Assembly (NCBI GenBank): GCA_028280415.1 | Contig: JANQLV010000010.1 | Span: 1 to 50,360 of the forward strand | Direction of reading: 5' to 3' | DNA length: 50,360 bases | Origin: Saprospiraceae bacterium | GTDB taxonomy: Bacteria > Bacteroidota > Bacteroidia > Chitinophagales > Saprospiraceae | Shown here: positions 9,418-18,802 of the stretch, piece after piece | Position numbering within the stretch: the first letter of the stretch is position 1 | Layout of the letters: every line of letters starts with the position of its first letter | Made by a program: the position numbers and the translations under genes | Notes under the pieces: model-generated | What the model saw: the letters and a program-made list of their open reading frames with translations, nothing else | Databases searched by the model: none | Told to the model about the DNA's origin: nothing

Positions 9418-11127
9418 ATGCAATTTACGACCAGCCTAGCCTATGATGATAAAACAGTCGATCTTCCTTTTGGAAAAATGACTTCTTTTGAGGAATTGTA
9501 CGTTGATTATAATGTTGAGTCAAAAGATCAATGGACGCGTATCCGGATGATGATACATATCAAAAAACCGGTCATACTCAAGCATTTAAAACTGGAACAA
9601 GCCCGCTCATTCAAATCAGGTGAAAAAATCTTTTGTAATGGATTTCAATCCTGGTCAGAGAGTAGAGAATTTGATTTAGATGAAAGCATCCCCAGACTAT
9701 CTGCCTTTGCAGCTCCTTATCTGAAATACTACGGAGATGCTTATATTGACCTGGTCAACCGAAAAAAGGGAAATTTTCATTCCTGGACTTACGCCTTTAT
9801 CCGCAAGGGAGAAAAGATCGAGTTCATCGGTTCCTTAAAAGAACAAACCGCTTTTACACTCATACAGTACGATACTCAAAAAGGGCTGATTAGCATTGAA
9901 AAAGATTGTAAAAATCTGGAGCTGGCCCATTCCTTTCCAATTCTGGACATATTGCTTTGTACGGCCAAAGAGCATTGGGTTTTTAATACTTATTTTGAAA
10001 AAATGGACATCCCGCTTCCAACTGCACCACCTTTGACCGGCTGGACGAGTTGGTATCATTACTACACTAGTATTTCAGAGGATATCATTTTGCAAAATGT
10101 AAACGCTTTTACAGAAAAAAAAGCAGCAATTGATATCATTCAAATTGATGACGGATATCAAAAAGCCGTTGGTGACTGGCTGGAGATCAAGCCCGATTTT
10201 CCGAATGGCCTGGCCTGGTTAGCCCGGCAAATAAAACAGGTGGGTTACAAAGCCGGTCTTTGGATTGCGCCTTTTGTATGTTCCGCAAAATCGAATGTGT
10301 TTCAAAAGCATAAGAACTGGTTGATCCAGGATAGCAAAGGCAATCCGATCAAAGTTGGCTACAATCCTTACTGGGGTGGCTGGTTTTATGCTTTAAACTT
10401 TTACAAAAGAGAAGTTCAGGATTATCTAATGACGGTTTTCAAAACGGTTTTATTAAAATGGAATTACGATTTGCTAAAACTGGACTTTTTGTATGCCGCC
10501 TGTATTAAGCCCCCTTCGCATAAAACAAGAGGACAAGTGATGAGTGAGGTTATGGATTTTATACGGCGTACAGTCGGCGACAAGTGGATACTGGCTTGTG
10601 GCGTACCATTAGGCAGTGCTTTTGGCAAAGTTGATTATTGCCGGATCGGAGCAGATATCCATTTGAAATGGGAGCATGCATTACTGAAGTTTTTAGGTAA
10701 CCGGGAAAGGGTTTCCACTATCCTGGCTCTACGGACAGTATTGGGAAGGTGGCAGTTAAATAACAGGGCTTTTCACAATGATCCGGATGTCATCTTGCTC
10801 CGGGATAAACAATTGCAGCTTAGTCCTGTCCAGCAATATACCATCCTCTTGATCAATACTTTATTGGGAAATCTGATTTTCACCTCTGATCTGGTGAGCG
10901 ATTATTCAGAAGAGCAATGGGCCGAATTCCAAAGTATTTATAAATGGCGCAACAGCAAAATAGAAATGGTAAAAGCCATCTCGAAAGATCAATACCTGAT
11001 TCTTTTCAAAAATGATCACAAAAACTGGATTTGTGCCTGTAATCTCAGTTCTAAAGCGCAGCAGTTTAACATCCGCAAAAGAGTAATCAGCCTTCAGCCT
11101 TTTGAAAGTATGATTCTAGGAAACTAG
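9418..11127 (+). CDS. Alpha-galactosidase, GH36 family
   Basis: A 569-residue glycoside hydrolase from the ATG at 9418; a TTG at 9361 in the same frame gives a version 19 residues longer. It hydrolyses terminal alpha-galactosides (melibiose, raffinose type). GH36/clan D motifs are clear: TGWTSWYHYYTSI, IIQIDDGYQ, PDFPNGLAWLARQIKQVGYK, GLWIAPFVCS, nucleophile Asp356 in LLKLDFLYA and acid/base Asp413 in CRIGADI. No signal peptide, so probably cytoplasmic. It is shorter than the classical ~730-residue GH36 enzymes, with a reduced N-terminal beta-sandwich. It follows the ATPase module by about 100 bases; the functional partners (galactokinase at 36537, beta-galactosidase at 31531-34657) lie elsewhere in the window. 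Confidence 0.85.
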   Translation: MQFTTSLAYDDKTVDLPFGKMTSFEELYVDYNVESKDQWTRIRMMIHIKKPVILKHLKLEQARSFKSGEKIFCNGFQSWSESREFDLDESIPRLSAFAAPYLKYYGDAYIDLVNRKKGNFHSWTYAFIRKGEKIEFIGSLKEQTAFTLIQYDTQKGLISIEKDCKNLELAHSFPILDILLCTAKEHWVFNTYFEKMDIPLPTAPPLTGWTSWYHYYTSISEDIILQNVNAFTEKKAAIDIIQIDDGYQKAVGDWLEIKPDFPNGLAWLARQIKQVGYKAGLWIAPFVCSAKSNVFQKHKNWLIQDSKGNPIKVGYNPYWGGWFYALNFYKREVQDYLMTVFKTVLLKWNYDLLKLDFLYAACIKPPSHKTRGQVMSEVMDFIRRTVGDKWILACGVPLGSAFGKVDYCRIGADIHLKWEHALLKFLGNRERVSTILALRTVLGRWQLNNRAFHNDPDVILLRDKQLQLSPVQQYTILLINTLLGNLIFTSDLVSDYSEEQWAEFQSIYKWRNSKIEMVKAISKDQYLILFKNDHKNWICACNLSSKAQQFNIRKRVISLQPFESMILGN

Positions 11128-11193
11128 AACGCTCCCCTTTCCTTAAATGAAATGGATAATGGATTAAAGCCCAAAAGTCATAAAGATCGCAGA

Positions 11194-12843
11194 TTAATTC
11201 ATATAGGTGAGTGGATTGGGTTGTTGCAAAGCTTCCAATGCTTTTTTAACTACTTTATCTTCCTCGTTCCACACGGAATAAAAGCCTTCATCACCATAGA
11301 GTTTCCGGGCTATTCTGGCCTTAATAGCCAGTTTAAGGTCTTCCTTGGATTCCCGCAGATCGTCGGCATCCAGGGCTACTCCCTGCTTCTCGGCATAATC
11401 TATAAAAGCATCAAGTGTGTGACGAGGGACATCATAAAGACTGACAAATTCTTTTAAATTATAATCAAACTCATCTTTATGCCCTTCGACGTAACGGTGT
11501 GCAAATTGGGGAATAAAGCCTCGTACATCAATATAATAATCACTAACACCATTCGTATCGAGCGGAATAAAAATATCCGGCGTAATACCTCCACCGCCAT
11601 AGACTTGTCTTTTCTTGATTTTGGTATAAAATTTCGTAGAATCAACAATTGCGATACTGTCCTTATTATACAATTCCCCGGTATCATAACGATCATAAAC
11701 ATCATGATTATAGGCCTCCCGATCCTCATAATTTTTCTGAATTGATCTTCCGGTCGGGGTATAATATCGCGCTACTGTCAAACGCAATGCAGAGCCATCT
11801 TTCAAACTATACTGTTCCTGAACCAATCCTTTGCCAAAAGAGCGACGACCAATGATTACCCCTCTATCCCAATCCTGAATCGCTCCGGCCAGTATTTCAC
11901 TTGCAGAAGCAGAACCCTCATCAATTAGTACGGCAATATCATCTATTTTAAAAAACGGCTTTCCCGTAGTTTCATATTCATTGCGCTTGACGGTTCTGCC
12001 TTCCGTATATACCAAAAGCCGGTCTTTTTCCTGAAACAGCTGACTGAGAATATTGGTAGCTTCGTTAAGATATCCCCCCGGATTCTGCCGCAAGTCGATT
12101 ACGAGATCTTTCATCTCATGTTCTTCCACCAGTTTCTCCAGTTTCTCCATAAACTCTTTATAAGTCGTTGCACTAAAGCGATTGACTTTGATATAACCGG
12201 TTTCCTTATTGAGCATATACCCGACTTCAACACTTTGCAAAGGAATCTTGTCGCGCTGGATTTCAAAAAACTTGAGATCCGGATTTTTTCCTCTTAGTAC
12301 ACCAATTTTTACACTGGAGCCCCGCTCACCTTTAAGCATACTAATTACGTCCCTATTGTTAATGTTTTTTCCGGCAATCAGAGAATCTTCAATCATCACG
12401 ATCTTATCCCCCGCCAATACACCTACTTTTTCAGAAGGCCCTCCGGCAATCGGACTAACCACCAGGATGGTATCTTCCAGTAACATGAATTCGATACCAA
12501 TTCCTTCAAAGTTGCCCTCCAGTTGCTCATTGACCTCTTTTAGATCTTTCGATGAAATATAATTGGAATGGGGATCCAATTGCTTCAACAAAGTATTTAT
12601 GGCCGATTCGGTCATTTCATCCCGATCAATATCATCAACATATCTGGCCTCAATATAGCGAATCAGTTCTTCCAGCCTTCCCGGCTCAGTAGCAGAAATA
12701 ATCGAAATAGATTCACCTATCGAACTGCTTTTATTACTCTTCAACTTGAAGCCGATAAGCATCCCTCCAACTAAAAACACAGAAAGCAACAAGGGTAGAA
12801 ATATGCTGATTTTACCTGGACCTTTTTCACTTTGATTGACCAT
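11194..12843 (-). CDS. S41 family C-terminal processing peptidase (CtpA/Prc-like)
   Basis: A 549-residue serine protease that trims or degrades envelope proteins from their C-termini. One N-terminal membrane anchor (residues ~12-31, FLPLLLSVFLVGGMLIGF), then the cap helix region LKQLDPHSNYIS, a PDZ domain (~105-195, with FEGIGIEF and AGDKIVMI), and the S41 core: VIDLRQNPGG (~248-257), the catalytic serine segment DEGSASASEILAG (308-320) and the lysine in RRSFGKGLVQ (Lys338). The C-terminal ~100 residues form the helical tail seen in Bacteroidota homologues. It is expected in the periplasm, anchored to the inner membrane. It converges with the alpha-galactosidase and diverges from the Lrp gene. 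Confidence 0.92.
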   Translation of the reverse strand: MVNQSEKGPGKISIFLPLLLSVFLVGGMLIGFKLKSNKSSSIGESISIISATEPGRLEELIRYIEARYVDDIDRDEMTESAINTLLKQLDPHSNYISSKDLKEVNEQLEGNFEGIGIEFMLLEDTILVVSPIAGGPSEKVGVLAGDKIVMIEDSLIAGKNINNRDVISMLKGERGSSVKIGVLRGKNPDLKFFEIQRDKIPLQSVEVGYMLNKETGYIKVNRFSATTYKEFMEKLEKLVEEHEMKDLVIDLRQNPGGYLNEATNILSQLFQEKDRLLVYTEGRTVKRNEYETTGKPFFKIDDIAVLIDEGSASASEILAGAIQDWDRGVIIGRRSFGKGLVQEQYSLKDGSALRLTVARYYTPTGRSIQKNYEDREAYNHDVYDRYDTGELYNKDSIAIVDSTKFYTKIKKRQVYGGGGITPDIFIPLDTNGVSDYYIDVRGFIPQFAHRYVEGHKDEFDYNLKEFVSLYDVPRHTLDAFIDYAEKQGVALDADDLRESKEDLKLAIKARIARKLYGDEGFYSVWNEEDKVVKKALEALQQPNPLTYMN

Positions 12844-12935
12844 GCGCTTCGATTTATTTTAGAATTCTGCAAAATCACTCGAACAAAAATAATATACTTA
12901 ATACAGAAAACAAGAATCTTGACCTTTTAAAAAGA

Positions 12936-12971
12936 CAACGATAATACAACGCTTTTTAACAATTATCGTTG
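12936..12971. promoter_or_regulatory. 10-bp inverted repeat between ctpA-like and lrp-like genes
   Basis: Perfect arms CAACGATAAT (12936-12945) and ATTATCGTTG (12962-12971), separated by 16 bases, in the divergent promoter region. It has no following T tract, so an operator is more likely than a terminator. The regulator is not known; autoregulation by the adjacent Lrp protein is one option. Confidence 0.4.
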
Positions 12972-13016
12972 CGGAAAGGCGAATATATATCTTCTAATCC
13001 TTCTAATTATTCCCGA

Positions 13017-13024
13017 TATTTTTG
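13017..13024 (+). promoter_or_regulatory. -7 box candidate for the Lrp/AsnC gene
   Basis: TATTTTTG is a perfect match to the Bacteroidota TAnnTTTG element and lies 62 bases before the start codon at 13087. The matching -33 TTTG is not evident, which lowers confidence. Confidence 0.35.
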
Positions 13025-13086
13025 TCATTATAAAAACTAAAGGAGAAATTAGTTCTAAATTTACAGCTAATTAAACCAAAGAAGAT

Positions 13087-13539
13087 ATGGGAATCGACGA
13101 AATAGATAAAAAAATACTATCTATCCTCATGCGAGATGCCAATCGCCCTTATACTAAAATAGCTGAAGAGATACATGTTTCGGGAGGCACGGTCCATGTG
13201 CGAATGAAAAAACTTAGTCAAATGGGTATCGTTACAGGTGCAGGTCTGACAGTTGATTACAGCAAATTAGGTTATGACATCACTGCATTTTTAGGTATTT
13301 TTCTGGACAAGAGTTCGCTTTATGAAGAAGTAGCCAAGGAACTGGAACGCATTCCCGAAGTTGTGGGTGCCAATTATACTACGGGCAATTACAGCATTTT
13401 TGCCAAGATTGTTTGCAAGGATACCAATCATCTCCGGGATGTATTGCATGACAAAATACAAATGATCGAAGGTATTCAACGTACGGAAACTTTTATCTCC
13501 CTTGAAGAGAGCATCAATCGCCCAATCAGTATTATGTGA
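13087..13539 (+). CDS. Lrp/AsnC family transcriptional regulator
   Basis: A 150-residue protein with the standard two-part layout: an N-terminal helix-turn-helix (residues ~1-50, IDEIDKKILSILMRDANRPY then TKIAEEIHVSGGTVHVRMKK) and a C-terminal RAM effector domain (~65-140, with LERIPEVVGANYTTGNYSIF). Family members bind amino acids, form octamers and control amino-acid metabolism or act globally. The full length fits the family. It is transcribed away from the processing protease, and the shared intergenic region contains a 10-bp inverted repeat. Target genes cannot be named from this window. Confidence 0.92.
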   Translation: MGIDEIDKKILSILMRDANRPYTKIAEEIHVSGGTVHVRMKKLSQMGIVTGAGLTVDYSKLGYDITAFLGIFLDKSSLYEEVAKELERIPEVVGANYTTGNYSIFAKIVCKDTNHLRDVLHDKIQMIEGIQRTETFISLEESINRPISIM

Positions 13540-13833
13540 TTTTATTCCGATAAAGGATGATTTTGTAGTTTTTTCTGTCTTAACCATTGGTTTTGAAATA
13601 TTATGATAAAAAAATTATCAACCTGAAAAAACTGACTATCAGTCATTTACAAAATATTATTAAATCATATGGAATAAAAATTGCTTTTAGCCGTTATAAT
13701 AAAGGTAAGAACCTGCCAGCCCCTCGGACTAGCAAATTTAACACACGCTATTACCCCTCGTAAGAATTTATTTTTCAATACTACATTTAAACAAGCAGAC
13801 GTCCATTCGTCTTTAATTTGAAAATCGAAACCG

Positions 13834-14817
13834 ATGAAAATCAATACGCTACTGATTTTGGCACTTCTATTATTTCCCTTTGTAAATCTTTTGGGTTCTC
13901 CTTTGGATTCTATTCAGGAGTTACCGCATATTGACAATCCCGAATACATTGGCTATCGAATGGCTTTAGTTAACCTGTCTGTCAGTCCGGACAAAAGCAA
14001 GAATACCTATAAAATAACGTTTACAGCCATTAATACAGGGAGAAAGGATTTATTATTTGGTAAAAAGATTAGTAAACCACCTCAATTAGTAATCAATTTC
14101 GATCATAGCTTAATGGATACCGGTCTTTCCGATCATGTCGAAACAATTAGAACAGCGGTTATTAATGAAAATTTCCATATAGCTCCCGGCAAAATCGCCG
14201 AAGCACGTACCGTAAAAGTAAAACTGAGCCAGAGTCCCAAGCCTCCAAAGGAAGTTTTCGAGCCAATGGAAACCAATCCTCAAAAACCAGGTACAGGTAT
14301 TGAACTTCCGGAAAAAGAAGAACAGTTTACTGCTAAAGCAGCACCCATGGACGATTTTGAAAATGCGCTTTTAGGCGCACCTGCTCACCAATACGACGAA
14401 AATGCCTGCTCCGATCTCGTATTTGAATCTATCAAGGTGATCAAAAAATCGAAGGGTAAAGTGACTTTGGAATATACAATTATAAACAATGGAGAAGGAC
14501 CGGCAAAATTGGTCCATAGCCAGAAACAGGCACATAAAAATTTAGCATTTCAAGCTTATCTCTCTTCAAAAGATAAAATCACCAAAAGTTCATTTAGTCT
14601 GGAAAACAGTTTTATCGAAAAGGGTCTAAAAGACTCTAATGGTAAACTTTATCCGGGACAACGATTTACCGGAACGGTAAAAATCAATGTTCAGAAAATG
14701 ACCAAGTTTACACCTTTTGTTATTCTCGAACTCGATCCTTATCTATCTGTTCATGAATGTGACAAGACGAATAATAAACTTGGTGTTCAGGTAGGAGAAG
14801 GAATTGAGAAAAAATGA
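13834..14817 (+). CDS. Secreted protein with two CARDB-like repeats
   Basis: A 327-residue protein with a signal peptide (MKINTLLILALLLFPFVNLL, cleaved near LGS). I do not recognise a named family. Two halves look alike: residues ~43-133 (YKITFTAINTGRKDLLFG then INENFHIAPGKIAEARTVKV) and ~193-315 (VTLEYTIINNGEGPAKLV then SNGKLYPGQRFTGTVKI). Both have the 'unsatisfied beta-sandwich with N-x-G turn' look of CARDB-type adhesion modules, separated by a Pro/Lys/Glu-rich linker. There is no type IX sorting tail and no lipobox, so a periplasmic or secreted location is likely. It converges with the long GAPDH gene and shares a hairpin terminator with it. Confidence 0.7.
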   Translation: MKINTLLILALLLFPFVNLLGSPLDSIQELPHIDNPEYIGYRMALVNLSVSPDKSKNTYKITFTAINTGRKDLLFGKKISKPPQLVINFDHSLMDTGLSDHVETIRTAVINENFHIAPGKIAEARTVKVKLSQSPKPPKEVFEPMETNPQKPGTGIELPEKEEQFTAKAAPMDDFENALLGAPAHQYDENACSDLVFESIKVIKKSKGKVTLEYTIINNGEGPAKLVHSQKQAHKNLAFQAYLSSKDKITKSSFSLENSFIEKGLKDSNGKLYPGQRFTGTVKINVQKMTKFTPFVILELDPYLSVHECDKTNNKLGVQVGEGIEKK

Positions 14818-14829
14818 TTGGTTCTCCGG

Positions 14830-14876
14830 AGTATCAGATCAAGCAGCATTCCGATGAATGAGTTTGATCTGATACT
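14830..14876. terminator. Bidirectional hairpin between convergent genes
   Basis: Perfect 13-bp stem: AGTATCAGATCAA at 14830-14842 and TTGATCTGATACT at 14864-14876, with a 21-base loop. It sits between the stops of two convergent genes. The T tract after it is weak (ACTTATATTT), so it may act as a stabilising or bidirectional terminator. Confidence 0.65.
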
Positions 14877-14891
14877 ACTTATATTTCTCTG

Positions 14892-16367
14892 CTAATAATA
14901 GCTCAGGCGTCTGACTTTGGCAGCATGTTTTGCGAGCCGAACTACCTGACAGGTATATCCAAATTCGTTATCATACCAGGCGTATACGGTCACAGTTCTT
15001 CCATCTTTGGAAACAATCGTCGAGGGAGCATCCAAAACCGATGTACTCGTCATACCAACTGCTTGTGAAGATACATACTCCGTAGAAGCACTATAGTGAA
15101 TCTGCTCTACCAAAGGCCCGGTCATAGCCGCATCTCGTAATACAGTATTTACCCCTTCGACTGAGGTTGCTTCCCCTAAAGTCAGGCTCATAATAGCCAA
15201 AGACACATTAGGAGTCGGAACACGAACGGCATTACCCGTCAGCTTTCCGTCAAGATGGGGTAATACTTTTGCAACAGCTTTTGCTGCACCAGTAGTTGTC
15301 AAAACCATATTTGTAGCCGCGCCTCTTCCCCTTCTGGGTTTTTTATGAAAATTATCCAGCAAATTCTGATCACTGGTATAGGCATGAATGGTTTCGATAT
15401 GTCCCTTTTCGATGCCAAACTTTTGATCCAGTACCTTCATAATAGGTGCAATAGCATTCGTTGTACAGGAAGCGGCACAGAAAATGTTTTCAGAGTCAAT
15501 ATCCAATGTATCATGGTTTGCACCATAGACAATGTTAGGAATCTCTTTCCCCGGAGCGGTTAGCATCACCTGAGAAGCCCCAGGGCGCAGGTGTACACTT
15601 AAAGCCTCTTTATCTCTCCATACACCGGTATTATCAATCACTAATGCGTTTTGAATACCGTATTCGGTATAATCAATATCTGAAGGATGCGATGCATAAA
15701 TCAGTTTTACCCGATTTCCGTTGATCAAAAGCTCAGCGCCATCGGCCGCTACATCTACGGTTCCCCGGAAATCACCATGTACAGTATCATTTCTAAGTAA
15801 AGCCGCTCTTTTACTCGCTTCTTCGTATTGATCCTTTAATTTAGGTCGAATAACGATAGCTTTCAATCGAAGTTGTTCTCCCCTGCCGGTCAAGCCAACA
15901 ATGCGTCGAGCAACAAGCCGTCCAATCCTTCCAAAACCATATAAAACGATATCTTTAGGCTTGGGCTTTTCCTCTTGTTCCCTGATGAAGTCTTTCAATT
16001 TAAAAGTGACAAACGCCTCTATATTGTCGAAATTCGGAGATTCTTTCACCCATTCGGCAGCCAGCTTACCGATATCCACTTTTGCCGGCGGCAAGAGAGT
16101 CATACCAGCAATCGCCCTGGCAATGGATAAACTGGTATCAATAACGATGGGTTGGTCAATATAATTTTTTCCCACACTATGGATATCAATCAATTCACTC
16201 GGACGGGTATCGTAGATATCTCTACGGAAGAATACCAGTTCTATAGACCGGTCAAAACGCAACTCTCCAACGATTTGTAATAATTCGAGTGCTGTTTTTT
16301 CTTTTTCCCGCCAATCACTCAGGAAGGAGTCATTTTTGCTGCGGATCAGCAATTCTTTTTCATTCAT
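14892..16367 (-). CDS. Glyceraldehyde-3-phosphate dehydrogenase, long form
   Basis: A 491-residue GAPDH with about 138 residues of extra helical sequence before the Rossmann fold (VLYGFGRIGRLVARR, ~141-155). The catalytic site is intact: Cys301 in CAASCTTNAIAP and His328 in ETIHAYTSDQ. It interconverts glyceraldehyde 3-phosphate and 1,3-bisphosphoglycerate. At the end of the second beta strand, where the NAD-specific gapA-type enzyme at 43193 has an aspartate (VVAINDLT), this one reads KAIVIRPKL, which suggests NADP use and a gluconeogenic or biosynthetic role; this is inference. Long GAPDHs of this kind occur in Bacteroidota and Gammaproteobacteria beside a normal-length enzyme, as here. Confidence 0.9.
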   Translation of the reverse strand: MNEKELLIRSKNDSFLSDWREKEKTALELLQIVGELRFDRSIELVFFRRDIYDTRPSELIDIHSVGKNYIDQPIVIDTSLSIARAIAGMTLLPPAKVDIGKLAAEWVKESPNFDNIEAFVTFKLKDFIREQEEKPKPKDIVLYGFGRIGRLVARRIVGLTGRGEQLRLKAIVIRPKLKDQYEEASKRAALLRNDTVHGDFRGTVDVAADGAELLINGNRVKLIYASHPSDIDYTEYGIQNALVIDNTGVWRDKEALSVHLRPGASQVMLTAPGKEIPNIVYGANHDTLDIDSENIFCAASCTTNAIAPIMKVLDQKFGIEKGHIETIHAYTSDQNLLDNFHKKPRRGRGAATNMVLTTTGAAKAVAKVLPHLDGKLTGNAVRVPTPNVSLAIMSLTLGEATSVEGVNTVLRDAAMTGPLVEQIHYSASTEYVSSQAVGMTSTSVLDAPSTIVSKDGRTVTVYAWYDNEFGYTCQVVRLAKHAAKVRRLSYY

Positions 16368-16778
16368 GGATTTAGGCTTTATTTGATTTCGTTTAAATTC
16401 CAGAAAGTAACTATTATACTATATGCAAAAACTGTAAAAAATTCAATTAAGCTTAAATTATGGTATGTCTAAAAACGAACCCGGATTTCTTTTGCACACC
16501 CCTTTGCCAGCAAAGAGACAAGACGCAAAGTAAACAATAGTCAATTACCTCTTCAGATTATGGGTTTGCTTTTCTACATTCAATGGTACTACCCCATTTT
16601 GCGCCGCAAAGTTATGAATGTTTTTTGACTTTCTTTGCTCGATATTCGACTTTCAGCATCCATTTGCCCTAAGGTTGCCCAAGGTTTACATTCCCGGAAA
16701 TATGAATCAGGGGCGAATACTAAAAAAGGCACCTTGCAAAATGCAAAGTGCCAGTCAGTATTTTAGGTACGACGTTTT
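16368..16778. other. Intergenic region before the long GAPDH
   Basis: 411 bases. The part near 16722-16752 is the terminator of the sigma factor gene; the rest must contain the promoter of the long GAPDH. A small palindrome CTTTGC-CA-GCAAAG is visible near 16502-16515. No gene is supported. Confidence 0.4.
16722..16752 (-). terminator. Rho-independent terminator of the sigma factor gene
   Basis: On the minus strand, an 11-bp stem with one mismatch (GGCACTTTGCA / TGCAAGGTGCC, 16728-16738 with 16742-16752) and a 3-base loop is followed directly by six T residues (16722-16727). It starts 27 bases after the sigma factor stop codon. Confidence 0.85.
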
Positions 16779-17648
16779 TTAGGCGCCGAGATAATTTTTA
16801 AGCAACTTACTGCGAGAGGTGTTGCGAAGCTTGTTAATAGCTTTGTCTTTAATTTGACGTACACGCTCTCGGGTTAATCCGAATTTTTCGCCAATATCTT
16901 CCAAAGACATTGGGTGTTCTACTCCAATTCCGAAATACAGCTTAATGACATCGCATTGGCGATCAGTAAGAGTACTCAAAGATCGATCGATTTCTCTTCT
17001 GAGAGACTCTTTGTATTCTAGTGCTGAATCTGTATTGGGAGTAGCTCCATTTTCGAGGACATCTAATAAGGAGTTGTCTTCTCCCTCAACAAAAGGGGCA
17101 TCCATCGAAACGTGACGAGCAGCAACACCTAGGGTTGTTTCAACCTCTTCTGTAGGAATTTCGAGTAATTCTGCTAATTCGTCAGAAGAAGGCTCTCTTT
17201 CGTATTCCTGCTCAAGTTCAGAAAACGCCTTATTAATCTTGTTGAGTGATCCTACTTTGTTTAAAGGTAGACGGACAATTCTCGATTGTTCAGCCAAAGC
17301 TTGAAGAATTGATTGTCTGATCCACCAAACAGCATAGGAAATAAATTTAAATCCACGGGTCTCATCGAAACGTTGAGCAGCCTTGATGAGTCCTAAATTT
17401 CCCTCATTGATCAAATCACTGAGAGAAAGACCTTGATTTTGATATTGCTTAGCCACGGAAACGACGAAACGAAGATTAGCTTTTGTAAGTTTTTCCAGGG
17501 CTATCTGATCGCCCTGCTTGATGCGTTTTGCTAAATCTACTTCTTCTTCCGGGGTTAACAAATCAACTTTTCCGATCTCCTGTAAATACTTCTCTAAGGA
17601 CTGACTTTCTCTGTTCGTAATAGATTTTGTAATCTTAAGTTGTCTCAT
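16779..17648 (-). CDS. rpoD: Primary RNA polymerase sigma factor (RpoD/SigA type)
   Basis: A 289-residue sigma-70 protein that directs RNA polymerase to housekeeping promoters. It lacks region 1.1, as is usual in Bacteroidota. Region 1.2 is [20 protein letters not shown], region 2 includes [18 protein letters not shown] and the -10 recognition segment [17 protein letters not shown] (intact tryptophans), region 3 covers the middle, and region 4 holds the -35 helix-turn-helix [20 protein letters not shown]. The short N-terminus [14 protein letters not shown] is the typical start in this phylum. It has its own promoter candidate 194 bases upstream and a strong terminator. Confidence 0.95.
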   Translation of the reverse strand: MRQLKITKSITNRESQSLEKYLQEIGKVDLLTPEEEVDLAKRIKQGDQIALEKLTKANLRFVVSVAKQYQNQGLSLSDLINEGNLGLIKAAQRFDETRGFKFISYAVWWIRQSILQALAEQSRIVRLPLNKVGSLNKINKAFSELEQEYEREPSSDELAELLEIPTEEVETTLGVAARHVSMDAPFVEGEDNSLLDVLENGATPNTDSALEYKESLRREIDRSLSTLTDRQCDVIKLYFGIGVEHPMSLEDIGEKFGLTRERVRQIKDKAINKLRNTSRSKLLKNYLGA

Positions 17649-18272
17649 GCAAATAACTAATTTTTATTAAGCAATAGTGGATTATCAAATTTTTTGAAAG
17701 TTCGGTTCTTCGGTTGAAGATATGCGATGGGTATAATTGCTGCTTTTACGCTCTCAGTAGTTGTAAGAGGTGACACGTTGAAAAGTAATATTGATTTTAA
17801 GGTCTTAGAAATAGTAGGCATATCATTTCTCAATCCAAGTACAAAAATACGGGTATTTAACATTGTTGTCAAGAGGCCGGGTAATTTTGATTTAACTGCT
17901 TATTTACTTCAAATTAACACGAGAATCCATTTTTTAATTCCAGGGCTCAATATTTAGCAAATAAATCCCCTTTACCTTAAAAATCCGGTAAATCTCCTTG
18001 CGCTTCCGCATTTCTGATACTCCATATCATGGGCTCCCTGCAAGGTGTTTCTATTAGCCTTTTTTATAAAATCATTCAACTTATTTGGAAAAATCATTTT
18101 TTTATTTTTTATTGCGCCTATCAGTATGAAATACATAAAGTATAAACTACCTAGACACCTTTATTAAGTGCTTGGTTTTCAATTTCTTGCAGGTAACGGG
18201 AAAAAATATTTTTTTCGTATATGCCGTTCAGTAAACCGATAACTTTAGCATTAATTTAACCGTTTTCTTAGT
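17649..18272. other. Divergent intergenic region with the long sigma-factor leader
   Basis: 624 bases between the sigma factor gene and the START-like gene. About 190 bases next to the sigma factor would be its 5' leader if the promoter at 17842-17873 is right. The middle part (about 17960-18240) shows no convincing gene; a few short repeats and T runs are present but no clear structured RNA was recognised. Confidence 0.4.
17842..17873 (-). promoter_or_regulatory. Promoter candidate for the sigma factor gene
   Basis: On the minus strand, CTTG (17873-17870), 20 bases, then TATTTTTG (17849-17842), a perfect TAnnTTTG -7 box at standard spacing. It predicts a start near 17835 and a leader of roughly 190 bases. 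Confidence 0.5.
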
Positions 18273-18650
18273 ATGAAAAGAGTTTCTTTTACAATCGAGT
18301 TTCTGTTCAGAGCATCTCCTACCATATTATATAGATTTGTTACGACACCATCCTGTCTTATTCGCTGGTTTTGTGATGAAGTTGATATCACCGGAGAGAT
18401 TTTTACATTTTCCTGGGAAGGTTCGGAAGAAGTGGCAGAGATGATCGATGATATTGAAGATGAAAGAGTTCGCTTCAAATGGGAAGATTCCGACGATAAT
18501 GAGTTTCTCGAATTCAGATTTAGTAAATCACCCGTAACGGGTGAAACAATTCTGGAAATCGAAGACTTTTGTGATGAAGATGAAGTAGTAGAACAAAAAG
18601 ACCTTTGGGAAAGTCAAATTAAGGTGCTTAGACAAGAAACTGGTGGTTAA
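18273..18650 (+). CDS. START-like (SRPBCC superfamily) small protein
   Basis: A 125-residue acidic protein. The start MKRVSFTIEFLFRASPTILY, then TTPSCLIRWFCDEVDI and a C-terminal helix LWESQIKVLRQETGG, match the Bacteroidota START-like/AHSA1-type family, a one-domain helix-grip fold with an internal cavity. No catalytic residues are expected; binding of a small hydrophobic ligand or of a chaperone partner is typical for the superfamily. It has no signal peptide. It is transcribed away from the primary sigma factor gene. The ligand is unknown. Confidence 0.8.
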   Translation: MKRVSFTIEFLFRASPTILYRFVTTPSCLIRWFCDEVDITGEIFTFSWEGSEEVAEMIDDIEDERVRFKWEDSDDNEFLEFRFSKSPVTGETILEIEDFCDEDEVVEQKDLWESQIKVLRQETGG

Positions 18651-18802
18651 AAAACGCCCTGTCTGCTGACAAAGCGCCTTTATTATCTGTTTTCACGGGT
18701 AGATTTTTCTTATTCATTTCAGATCAATACTATTTCACAGCAAATTTCTTTGCTTGTGTATTGTTTCTATTCTTCATTCAGGGTTTTCGAATTAAAACTG
18801 AA

